Origin: JBBPZA01 sp963797015
GTDB taxonomy: Bacteria; Actinomycetota; Thermoleophilia; Solirubrobacterales; Solirubrobacteraceae
Assembly: GCA_963797015.1 (NCBI GenBank)
Contig: CAWCNV010000001.1
Span: 620,001 to 684,000 of the forward strand
Direction: 5' to 3'
DNA: 64,000 nt
The notes below the pieces were generated by a model, which was given only the letters and a program-made list of their open reading frames with translations, did no database searches and was not told the DNA's origin. Both the position numbers and the translations under genes were made by a program. Positions 42,904 through 52,215 of the stretch are shown one piece after another. The first letter of the stretch is position 1; each line of letters begins with the position of its first letter.

Positions 42904-43568
42904 CGGTCCTCCGGGTCGTCGGGGGGAGCGGGCTTCATGGCGCCGTACCCCCGTCCGAGCGCGGCCGCGACGACCGCCTCGCGCTGCGCCGCATCCAGCA
43001 CGCGCGGCGTTCCCACGGAGGCCGCGCGCCAGTAGACCGTCGCAGCCCACTCCAGCAGCCGCGTGGCATTCATCGCGCCGTCGAGATCGGCGCCCACCGC
43101 GATCGTGCCGTGGTTGGCCATCAGCGCCGCGCTGCGGCCCTCGAGCGCGTCGAGCGCAGCCGCCGCCAGCTCGGGAGTCCCGAAGGTCTCGTAGGGGGCG
43201 ACGCGCACCTCCCCGCCCAGCGCGAGCATCTCGTAGTGGACGCAGGGCAGGACGTCGAGCACGCAGGACAGCGCGGTGGCCACCGGCGCGTGCGTATGGA
43301 CGACGGCAGCGGTCCCGTAGCGGCGGTAGGCGCCGAGGTGCAGGTCGGCCTCGGACGTCGCGGCCAGCTCGCCGTCGACCACGCGCCCGTCGAGATCGAC
43401 GACCGTCACCTGCCCGGGCTCGAGCTCCGCCAGCACGGCGCCGGTCGGCGTTATCGCCACGTGCTCGCCGGAACGCGCGCTCACGTTGCCCGCCGTGCGC
43501 TGCACGAGGCCCTCCGCGGCAAGCGTCCGGCACGCCTCCGCGACCTTGCGCCGCTCCTGCTCGAGCAT
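42900..43568 (-). CDS. Class II aldolase/adducin family protein (FucA/AraD-like)
   Basis: The 222-aa protein has the zinc site and catalytic residues of fuculose-phosphate aldolase-type enzymes: SEADLHLGAYRRYG (catalytic Glu), VVHTHAPVAT (His-x-His) and LMANHGTIAVG (third His). TAGNVSAR is the phosphate-binding loop. It would split a 1-phosphorylated ketose into DHAP and an aldehyde. ATG 43568 is the start that agrees with family length; the frame continues upstream into a TTG located within the terminal repeat of the foldback element, which is unlikely to be used. The element has replaced its natural upstream region and no good ribosome-binding site remains. Confidence 0.85.
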   Translation of the reverse strand: MLEQERRKVAEACRTLAAEGLVQRTAGNVSARSGEHVAITPTGAVLAELEPGQVTVVDLDGRVVDGELAATSEADLHLGAYRRYGTAAVVHTHAPVATALSCVLDVLPCVHYEMLALGGEVRVAPYETFGTPELAAAALDALEGRSAALMANHGTIAVGADLDGAMNATRLLEWAATVYWRAASVGTPRVLDAAQREAVVAAALGRGYGAMKPAPPDDPEDR

Positions 43569-43573
43569 CGCCA

Positions 43574-43758
43574 GAGTCTGTCTCAAAACAGGCGGCCCGA
43601 CCAGCGGCGGTCAGCCGTGGATGCCGGGCGCCGCACGCAAGGGCAGCAATAGCAGCGCTATTGCGAGCATTGCGGGTGGCGGACCAACGGCTTCGCCGTC
43701 GGTGCCCGCGCCGCGGATGGCCGGCGATGGGCGTGCCGAAGCGTTTTGAGACAGGCTC
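43574..43758. mobile_element. 185-bp foldback (MITE-like) element between malate synthase and aldolase genes
   Basis: The ends are GAGTCTGTCTCAAAAC (43574-43589) and the reverse complement of GAGCCTGTCTCAAAAC (43743-43758), a 16-bp terminal repeat with one mismatch. Near the middle is GCAATAGC/GCTATTGC (43646-43664), a perfect 8-bp hairpin with a 3-base loop, and the sequence beside it remains partly self-complementary. The right end touches the malate synthase stop codon; the left end is five bases from the aldolase ATG. No target duplication is obvious. It is different in sequence from the element at 401-559 but built the same way. Confidence 0.7.
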
Positions 43759-45359
<1,601 letters not shown>

Positions 45360-45363
<4 letters not shown>

Positions 45364-46718
45364 GCGGGGCGGGTGGTGGCGGGCGAGTGGGGCCGGCGGG
45401 CGAGCGGCTTCCCGTCGATCGAAGCCGCAAGGATCTCCATCGGGTGCAGGACGGGGAGCGGCGGCTCCCCGGTGGGCCCGTTGGCCGCGATCTGCAGCGC
45501 GCACCCCGGGTTCGCTGCCGCGACCGCCTCGGCGCCCGTCGCGCGCAGGTGGCCTTCCTTGCGCCGCCCCAGCTCCGCGGCCGCCTCGGGCTTGAGCAGG
45601 TTGTAGATCCCGGCCGAGCCGCAGCAGATCTCGGGCTCGGCGGGCTCGAGCAGCTCGAGCCCCGGGATCGCCGCCAGCAGCTCGCGCGGCTGCGAGCGCA
45701 CGCCCTGGGCGTGGGCGAGGTGGCACGCGTCGTGGTAGGAGACCCGCAGAGCGACGGGATGCCGCGCGGCGCGCGGCTCGATCTCGGCCAGTAGCTCGTG
45801 GACGTCCACCACCTTCGCCACGAACTCCGCGGCGCGCCGCGCCCACTCGGGCTCGTCGTCGAGCAGATGGCCGTAGTCCTTCATGCCCGAGCCGCAGCCC
45901 GCCGCGTTGACGACGACGCGCTCGAAGCCCTCCAGCGCGGCGATCGTCTCCTTGCCGCGTGCGCGCGCCTCGTCCTCGTAGCCCGAGTGCAGCGCGAGCG
46001 AGCCGCAGCAGCGCGGCAGGCGCGGGGCGTGGACCTCGAGGCCCTCGGCGCTGAGCACGGCCAGCGTGGCCTCGTTGACGCCTGGGAAGAAGACACGCTG
46101 GACGCAGCCCTGCAGCAACGCGACGGTGCCGCGGCGCTGGCCGGCCGCTGGGGTCACCGGCGGCAGCCGCCGGGCGAGGGCGCGCGCGCCCACGGATGGG
46201 GCGAGGCCCAGCAGCGTGCGCAGGCGCGGTACACGGTCGAGCATGCCGCTGCGCGCCGCGCGGCGCGCGAGCGGTGCAAACGGCGCGGCGGCGCGCATGC
46301 GCCCGGGGTGGGGGAACGTCGCGAAGATCGCGCGGCGGAACAGGCGCTCGTAGCCCGGGCGGCGGAAGCCGCGCTCGACCTGCGGCCGCGCGCGGGTGAT
46401 GAGCTGGTCGTACTTCACGCCCGACGGGCAGGCGGTCACGCATGCCATGCAGCCCAGGCAGTTGTCGAGGTGCCCGACGAGCTCCGGCGAGAGCTCGCCC
46501 GCGCCGCCCGCCACGCTCTCGGACATCAGCACGATGCGCCCGCGCGGAGAGTCCATCTCCTCGCCCCACAGGATGTATGTGGGGCAGGTCGGAAGGCAGA
46601 ACCCGCAGTGCACGCAATCGTCGATCAGAGCCGGGAGCGGGGGGCGGTGGGCATCGCCGCCGTTCGACGCGGCGCGCGGGCGGCCGGCGGCCGGCTCGGG
46701 AGCGGAGGCCATGCTCAC
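45360..46718 (-). CDS. glcF: Glycolate oxidase iron-sulfur subunit
   Basis: GlcF carries electrons from the flavin subunits. The 452-aa protein has two ferredoxin-type clusters, CVHCGFCLPTCPTYI (about residue 37) and CLGCMACVTACPSGV (about residue 88), and two CCG-type domains, RCCGSLALHSG and ICCGSAGIYNLL. These are the marks of GlcF. GTG 46718 overlaps the GlcE stop as GTGA; the ATG two codons later (46712) is the other option. The stop overlaps the malate synthase start. Confidence 0.92.
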
Positions 46719-47872
46719 AGTCCGCCCACGAAGATGCCCGGGTTGCACGTGCGCCCGGGGTCGAAGCGCTCCTTGAGCCGGCGCGAGAGGGCCAGCAGTT
46801 CGGGCTCGAGCTCCGGCCAGGGGTCGACAGCGGCGCGCAGCGCCTCGGGCGCGTCGAGGACCGTGCACGGCCGCGGCGCCAGCGTGGCGCGCAGCGCGAC
46901 GACCTCGGCCTCGCCCGTTGCGGCCGGAAGCGTCAGCCACGCCGTTCCCGCGGCCGCCCGGCCGACCACCGACGCACCGGCGGCCCGAGCGGCGCCGACG
47001 ACGTGCTCGAGCTCCGACCCCACGCCGGCGACCCGCACGACGACGCCGTCCGCGGAGCGCTGGCCGCTGCGCTGCTGCGCCCAGGCCGCGTCGTCGTCTT
47101 CGAGCACCGCTCCCTCGACGCCCGGCTCCCGCCCCAGCAGCTCAGCGGCGTGACGGGCCTGCTCGGCGGCCGCCGCGCCCCCGTAACGCGCGAGCACGCC
47201 GCCGTTGTCGCCGCGCCAGGCGAAGTCGAGCGCGTCGGTCTCCAGCGAGCTGTGGGCGAGGCGCCGGGCCGCGCGGGCGAGCGCGCCGGGGTCGTCGCTG
47301 CGGGCGACGGCGCTGGCGGTGGCGCGGGGCGCCGGATGCAGCCGCACCGCGACCTGGACCACCACTCCCAGGGTCCCGAAGGCCCCCGCGCTCAGCTTGG
47401 CCAGGTCGTAGCCCGCGACGTTCTTGATCACCTTGCCGCCGGCGTGGGCGAGGGTGCCGTCGGGGAGCGCGAGCGTGACGCCGATGACCAAATCGCGCAG
47501 AGCCCCGTAGCGGTGGCGAAGGGGGCCCGAGTCAGCCGTCGCCAGGGCGCCTCCGATCGTCGCCGCGGCGCCGGGGCCGGTCGGCGGGTCGAGCGCGAGG
47601 CGCTGGCGGTGGGGCGCGAATGCGGCCTGCGCGTCTGAGAGCCGGACCCCCGCGCCGAGCACGGCCGTCAGGTCGCCGGGGTTGTACTCGTGGATCGTGT
47701 CGAGGCGCGCCGTCGACAGCGTCGCGTCGGCGCGCACCGGCGCTCCCCAATCGAGCTTCGTCGCGCCGCCGACGATCCGCACCGAGTGGCCGGCGCGGGC
47801 GTGAGCCGCGAGTGCTTCGGCGACCTCGGTCGCCGAGGAGGGGGTGTGGGCGGGCGAGGTGGCCGCTCCCAT
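46715..47872 (-). CDS. glcE: Glycolate oxidase FAD-binding subunit GlcE
   Basis: GlcE is the second flavin-type subunit of glycolate dehydrogenase. The 385-aa protein has a PCMH-type FAD-binding domain with VRIVGGATKLDWGAPV, LDTIHEYNPGDLTAVLGAG, DPPTGPGAAATIGGALATA and GGKVIKNVAGYDLAKLSAG. The C-terminal part is shorter than that of GlcD. ATG 47872 shares one base with the GlcD stop (TGATG). Confidence 0.9.
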   Translation of the reverse strand: MGAATSPAHTPSSATEVAEALAAHARAGHSVRIVGGATKLDWGAPVRADATLSTARLDTIHEYNPGDLTAVLGAGVRLSDAQAAFAPHRQRLALDPPTGPGAAATIGGALATADSGPLRHRYGALRDLVIGVTLALPDGTLAHAGGKVIKNVAGYDLAKLSAGAFGTLGVVVQVAVRLHPAPRATASAVARSDDPGALARAARRLAHSSLETDALDFAWRGDNGGVLARYGGAAAAEQARHAAELLGREPGVEGAVLEDDDAAWAQQRSGQRSADGVVVRVAGVGSELEHVVGAARAAGASVVGRAAAGTAWLTLPAATGEAEVVALRATLAPRPCTVLDAPEALRAAVDPWPELEPELLALSRRLKERFDPGRTCNPGIFVGGL

Positions 47873-49353
47873 CAGAAACGCTCGGCCAGCCCGGCGCGCT
47901 CGAGCGGGTGCCGGCGGTAGGGCCCGGGGACCTCGCCGCACAGCCGCGGCGTGGGCATCACCTTGCCCGGGTTGGCGAGCCCTTCGGGGTCGAACGCGCG
48001 GCGCAGGCGCTCGAACGCGGCCAGGTCGTCAGGGCCGAACATGCTGGGCATCGAGCACGCCTTGTCGATGCCGACGCCGTGCTCGCCGGTGATCGACCCG
48101 CCGGCCTCCACGCACGCCGCGAGGATCAGGCCCGACACCCTCTCCGCGAGCTCGGCCTGCCCGGGCGAGCCGCCGTCGTAGCACACGAGCGGGTGCAGGT
48201 TGCCGTCGCCGGCGTGGAACACGTTGGCGATCCTCAGGTCGTGCTCGCGGCCGAGCTCCTCGATGCGCTGCAGCACCTCGGCGAGCCTGGTCCGCGGCAG
48301 CACGCCGTCCTGGACGAAGTAGTGCGAGCTGATCCGGCCCATCGCCGCGAACGCGGCCTTGCGCGCGCGCCAGAAGCGCTCGGCCTGCTCGTCGTCCGCC
48401 GCGACGCGGATCTCGAGCGAGCCGTTGCGCTCGCACAGCGAGGAGAGCTCGTCGAAGCGCGCGCCGACCTCGGCGCGCGCGCCGTCGAGCTCGATCAGCA
48501 GCGCTGCTCCCACGTCGGTCCGGAAGCCCGCGTCAGCGACCGGTTCGGCCGCCTCGATCGCGAGCCGGTCCATCATCTCGATCGCCGCCGGCACGATCCC
48601 GGAGTCGACCACGTCGGAGACCGTCGCCCCCGCCGCCTCGGTCGTGTCGAAGAACGCGACCAGCACGCGCCGCTGCTCGGGCACGGGGCAGACGCGCAGC
48701 GTGATGCGGGTCGCCACGCCGAGCGTGCCCTCGGAGCCGACGAACGCCCCGAGCAGGTCGTAGCCCGGGCGGTCGAGCTCCATGCCGCCCAACTGCACGA
48801 CCTCGCCGTCGGCCAGCACGACCTCCAGCCCGGTGACGTAGTTGGTCGTGAAGCCGTACTTGAAGCAGTGGGCGCCGCCCGAGTTCTCGGCCACGTTGCC
48901 GCCGATCGTGCACACGGCCTGCGAGGAGGGGTCGGGCGGGTAGAAGTGCGTGGGCGCGACCGCGCGCGACACCTCGCTGTTGGTCACGCCGGGCTCCACG
49001 ACAGCGCGCTGGTCGTCGAGGTCGACCTCCACGATGCGCCGCAGCCGCGAGAGCCCGATCAGGATTCCCTCCTCGACGGGAAGCGCGCCGCCGCTGAGGC
49101 CCGAGCCCGCGCCACGCGCGACGAATGGCACACCCGCGTCGTGACACGCGCGCACGACATCGCGCACCTCGTCGCGCGTCGCCGGCAGCACGACGGCGCG
49201 CGGACTGGCGCGGAGATGGAGCAGGCCGTCGGACTCGTACGTCCTGAGCTGGTGGGGATGGGTGTAGACGTGGGCCGGGCCGCAGATCTCCCGCAGCCGG
49301 GCGGCGAGCTCCTCGGCCCGGGTGCCCGCTCCGTCCGCTCGCTCGTCGGCCAT
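47872..49353 (-). CDS. glcD: Glycolate oxidase subunit GlcD
   Basis: GlcD is the main FAD subunit that oxidises glycolate to glyoxylate. The 493-aa protein shows VARGAGSGLSGGALPVEEG, QAVCTIGGNVAENSGGAHC, GFTTNYVTGLEVVLADGEV and late GDGNLHPLVCYD and GSITGEHGVGIDK, standard for the FAD-linked oxidase family. It is first in the minus-strand row glcD-glcE-glcF-aceB. TAGCGT seven bases before its ATG suggests a leaderless transcript. D-lactate dehydrogenase is a possible alternative, but the E and F neighbours favour glycolate. Confidence 0.92.
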   Translation of the reverse strand: MADERADGAGTRAEELAARLREICGPAHVYTHPHQLRTYESDGLLHLRASPRAVVLPATRDEVRDVVRACHDAGVPFVARGAGSGLSGGALPVEEGILIGLSRLRRIVEVDLDDQRAVVEPGVTNSEVSRAVAPTHFYPPDPSSQAVCTIGGNVAENSGGAHCFKYGFTTNYVTGLEVVLADGEVVQLGGMELDRPGYDLLGAFVGSEGTLGVATRITLRVCPVPEQRRVLVAFFDTTEAAGATVSDVVDSGIVPAAIEMMDRLAIEAAEPVADAGFRTDVGAALLIELDGARAEVGARFDELSSLCERNGSLEIRVAADDEQAERFWRARKAAFAAMGRISSHYFVQDGVLPRTRLAEVLQRIEELGREHDLRIANVFHAGDGNLHPLVCYDGGSPGQAELAERVSGLILAACVEAGGSITGEHGVGIDKACSMPSMFGPDDLAAFERLRRAFDPEGLANPGKVMPTPRLCGEVPGPYRRHPLERAGLAERF

Positions 49354-49360
49354 GCGCTGA

Positions 49361-49366
49361 ACGCTA
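49361..49366 (-). promoter_or_regulatory. Candidate -10 box for the glcDEF-aceB transcript
   Basis: On the minus strand TAGCGT is followed by seven bases and the glcD ATG. No ribosome-binding sequence lies between. It faces the opposite way to the box at 49403. Confidence 0.45.
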
Positions 49367-49402
49367 TGTGAAATGGGCCACGCCCGAGGGGTCTCGGAGG
49401 TC

Positions 49403-49408
49403 TACCCT
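49403..49408 (+). promoter_or_regulatory. Candidate -10 box for the hemolysin III-like gene
   Basis: TACCCT is followed by GGAGGC and the ATG at 49415. GGAGG is too close to the start for a normal Shine-Dalgarno, which favours a leaderless start. Confidence 0.4.
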
Positions 49409-49414
49409 GGAGGC

Positions 49415-50179
49415 ATGGAAGCCAGCGGGGAGGGACGCCTGAACGAGGCGCGCGACAAGGCGGGCGAGGCCATGGGCCGCGCCGCCGACGCGGCACGGGC
49501 CAGCGCCGACGCCGCGCGGGCCGGCGCGGAGGCGGCGCTGGCCAAGGTGAAGCCGCGCTTCCGCGGCGTCACGCACCAGTGGGCGTTCTTCGTCTCGCTG
49601 GTCGTGGGCACGCTGCTGGTGGCCTTCGCGCCCAACGGCGACGCGCGCATCGCCTGCGCGATCTACGCGGTCTCGGTCGCGGGGTTGTTCGGCACCAGCG
49701 CGCTCTACCACCGCATCAACTGGGGCCCGCGCGCCCGGCGCTGGATGCGCCGCCTGGACCACGCGATGATCTTCGTGCTCATCGCCGGCACCTACACGCC
49801 CTTCGCCCTGCTCGCCCTGCACGGCGACTTCTCGACGATCGTGCTGGTCGGCGTGTGGGGCGGCGCGGTGGGCGGGATCATCCTGCAGCTCGTGTGGATC
49901 GACGCGCCGAAGTGGTTGAGCGCGCTCGTCTACATCGCGCTGGGCTGGTTCTCGATCCTCGCGATGCCCGAGCTCACCCAGCAACTGGGCGTGACCGCGA
50001 TCGTGCTCGTAGGGCTGGGCGGCCTCCTCTACACCGCCGGCGCCGTGGTCTATGCGACCCAGCGCCCGGATCCCGTGCCAGCCGTGTTCGGCTACCACGA
50101 GGTCTTCCACGCGCTGACGATCCTGGCCGCGGTGGCCCAGTTCGCGGCGATCGCCTTCTTCGTCCTGCCTCAGGCCTAG
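49415..50179 (+). CDS. Hemolysin III family (PAQR/YqfA-like) membrane protein
   Basis: The 254-aa protein has an N-terminal Ala-rich helical tail of about 45 residues, then seven hydrophobic segments. Family motifs are GTSALYHRINW, RLDHAMIFVLIAGTYTPFA and GYHEVFHALTILAAV, whose Asp and three His form the metal site of the PAQR fold. Such proteins are thought to act as membrane hydrolases; haemolysis is historical. ATG 49415 is taken because a TANNNT box lies six bases before it. Confidence 0.88.
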   Translation: MEASGEGRLNEARDKAGEAMGRAADAARASADAARAGAEAALAKVKPRFRGVTHQWAFFVSLVVGTLLVAFAPNGDARIACAIYAVSVAGLFGTSALYHRINWGPRARRWMRRLDHAMIFVLIAGTYTPFALLALHGDFSTIVLVGVWGGAVGGIILQLVWIDAPKWLSALVYIALGWFSILAMPELTQQLGVTAIVLVGLGGLLYTAGAVVYATQRPDPVPAVFGYHEVFHALTILAAVAQFAAIAFFVLPQA

Positions 50180-50317
50180 CCGCGAAGACTGCCGATAGGG
50201 TGGTGGCCGGCCGCGCCGGCGGCCCTGGACGTGCCCCGCGCGACTGGACCGACACTACCCCCGCCGTCGCACGCGTGGCAACGTCGATTCGTCCAGGCGG
50301 CCGCGGCCTGGTCGGAG

Positions 50318-50812
50318 CTACGGCGCGAGCACGAGAGTCGTCGCGCCGACCGTGATCTCGTCGCCTTCGCCGACCAGCGCGGCGTCGACGCGCCAGCCGT
50401 TGACCGCGGTGCCGTTGGTGGACCCCAGGTCGGTGATCTCCCAGCGTTCGCCGCGCGTGACCAGCCGCGCGTGGCGGCGCGACACGGTCGGGTCGTCGAT
50501 CACCATGTTGCAGTCCTCCGCTCGGCCGATGACGACGCCGCGGGCGGCGTCGGGCAGGCTGGGCGGCGGGAGCACGAGGATGCGCTCGTCCGGGTCGCCC
50601 CACCAGAGCCTCGACAGGGCGCGGGAAAACGACCGCCACGCCGCCCGCGGTCCCGGCACGTCGGGCATGAGGGCGTCGAGCTGGCCGACGTCGCGGGCCG
50701 CATAGGCCCGTCCCGCGCGCTCCTCGAAGGTGTCGGTGCTCAGGCTGCCGCGGTCAAACGCCGCCGCGAGGGCGGCGACCGCCTCGCGGCGATCTCGGTC
50801 GGACGCTCGCAC
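50318..50812 (-). CDS. DUF1707 and FHA domain protein
   Basis: The 164-aa protein begins with a DUF1707 domain (MRASDRDRREAVAAL, GSLSTDTFEERAGRAYAARD) and ends with an FHA domain: GVVIGRAEDCNMVIDDPTVS, SRRHARL and LGSTNGTAVNGWRVD. FHA domains bind phosphothreonine, so it probably reads a Ser/Thr kinase signal. DUF1707 usually sits at the N-terminus of small membrane or regulatory proteins in actinobacteria. GTG start at 50812. The 138 bases between it and the hemolysin III-like gene hold no gene. Confidence 0.85.
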   Translation of the reverse strand: MRASDRDRREAVAALAAAFDRGSLSTDTFEERAGRAYAARDVGQLDALMPDVPGPRAAWRSFSRALSRLWWGDPDERILVLPPPSLPDAARGVVIGRAEDCNMVIDDPTVSRRHARLVTRGERWEITDLGSTNGTAVNGWRVDAALVGEGDEITVGATTLVLAP

Positions 50813-50859
50813 CCTTCACGCATTCTTGCGCCATCAGCGAGCCCGCGCCAGGCCTCTCC

Positions 50860-50865
50860 TACACT
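50860..50865 (+). promoter_or_regulatory. Candidate -10 box for a leaderless ispG transcript
   Basis: TACACT is followed by GGCTGC and the GTG at 50872. The same six bases GGCTGC follow the box in front of hisF. Confidence 0.5.
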
Positions 50866-50871
50866 GGCTGC

Positions 50872-52206
50872 GTGGCTTCGCAGCGCCAGATCGACGTGGG
50901 CGGGGTGAAGATCGGCGGCGGCGCGCCGGTCGCCGTCCAGACGATGACCAAGACCGAGACCGCCAACCTCGGCCCCACGATGGAGCAGATCCGCAAGGCC
51001 GCGGAGGCGGGGGCGGACGTGGTTCGGGTGGCGGTGCCGCGCGACCAGGACGTCGAGGCGCTGAAGGTGATCGTGCGCGACTCGCCCGTCCCGATCATCG
51101 CCGACATCCACTTCAACCACACGCTGGCGCTCAAGGCGATCGACGCGGGCGCCCATTGCGTGCGCCTCAACCCGGGCAACATCGGCGGCCCCGAGAAGGT
51201 GGCCGAGGTGGCGGCGAAGGCGAACGAGCACGGGACGCCGATGCGCATCGGGGTCAACTCCGGGTCGCTCCCCAAGCACCTGCACGCGCTCGAGCGCGAG
51301 AGCCCGGTCGAGGCGCTCGTGACCGCCGCGGTCGAGTTCGTCGAGCTGATGGAGCGGCTCGAGTTCACCAACTTCAAGGTCTCGATCAAGTCGACGAACG
51401 TGCCCTACACGATCGCCTCGAACCGCCTGCTGTCCGAGAAGATCCCCTACCCGCTGCACCTCGGGATCACCGAGGCCGGGACCAAGTGGTCGGGCTCGCT
51501 GAAGTCGGCGGTCGGCCTCGGCACGCTGCTGGCCGACGGCGTCGGCGACACGATCCGCATCTCGCTCTCGACCTTCCACGCCGAGGAGGAGGTCAAGGTC
51601 GCGTGGGAGATCCTCAAGGCGCTCAAGCTGCGCGAGCGCGGCCCGGTGCTGATCGCGTGCCCGACGTGCGGGCGCCTGCAGTTCGACATGGACACGGTGG
51701 TGGCCGAGATCGAGCGCCGGCTGGAGGCCTACGAGGACCCGGTCGAGGTCGCCGTGCTGGGCTGTGCGGTGAACGGGATCGGCGAGGCCTCGCACGCGGA
51801 CTTCGGGATCACCGGGGCCAAGAACGAGGGGCTCGTGTTCAGCCGCGGCAAGCCGCTGCGCAAGGTGCCCCAGGAGCAGCTCGTCGACGTGCTGTTCGAG
51901 GAGATCGACAAGTACGCGACGCACAAGCGCATAGATGTCGACCACGCCGAGGCGGCCCAGGGAGCCGAGTGGCTCGCGCGCATCGAGGCCGAGAACGCCG
52001 GCGAGATGACCCCGGAGCGCATGGCCGCGCTCGAGCGGGCGGCGGCGGACGGCGACGAGGAGGACGCGCAGCTGCTGTCGGCGATCAAGCCGACGGCCGG
52101 CGGAGCGGCCGCGACCGTGGGCGGCGCGGATGGCACGGACGGCGGGCCGGCGCCGCTCGACGAGGAGCTCTCGCCCACCGCCGGCAGGCGCTTCACCCGG
52201 CGGTAG
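50872..52206 (+). CDS. ispG: 4-hydroxy-3-methylbut-2-en-1-yl diphosphate synthase
   Basis: IspG makes HMBPP, the penultimate MEP-pathway step, with a 4Fe-4S cluster. The protein has PVAVQTMTKTETANL, IIADIHFNHTLALKAI, RLNPGNIGG and the cluster ligands CPTCGRLQ and the later GCAVNGIGEASHAD with the third Cys. It is 444 aa; the last 60 residues are a variable acidic tail. dxr of the same pathway lies at 24.6 kb. GTG 50872 is directly behind a TANNNT box. Confidence 0.94.
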   Translation: MASQRQIDVGGVKIGGGAPVAVQTMTKTETANLGPTMEQIRKAAEAGADVVRVAVPRDQDVEALKVIVRDSPVPIIADIHFNHTLALKAIDAGAHCVRLNPGNIGGPEKVAEVAAKANEHGTPMRIGVNSGSLPKHLHALERESPVEALVTAAVEFVELMERLEFTNFKVSIKSTNVPYTIASNRLLSEKIPYPLHLGITEAGTKWSGSLKSAVGLGTLLADGVGDTIRISLSTFHAEEEVKVAWEILKALKLRERGPVLIACPTCGRLQFDMDTVVAEIERRLEAYEDPVEVAVLGCAVNGIGEASHADFGITGAKNEGLVFSRGKPLRKVPQEQLVDVLFEEIDKYATHKRIDVDHAEAAQGAEWLARIEAENAGEMTPERMAALERAAADGDEEDAQLLSAIKPTAGGAAATVGGADGTDGGPAPLDEELSPTAGRRFTRR

Positions 52207-52215
52207 CCGCCTTTC

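Noticed and set aside
43569..43586. TTG start for the aldolase inside the foldback element
   Set aside because: It would translate the terminal repeat of the element; the ATG at 43568 matches family length.
45364..46617. Long minus-strand frame fused in front of malate synthase
   Set aside because: It is the shadow of glcF in another frame; malate synthase begins at the TTG overlapping the glcF stop.
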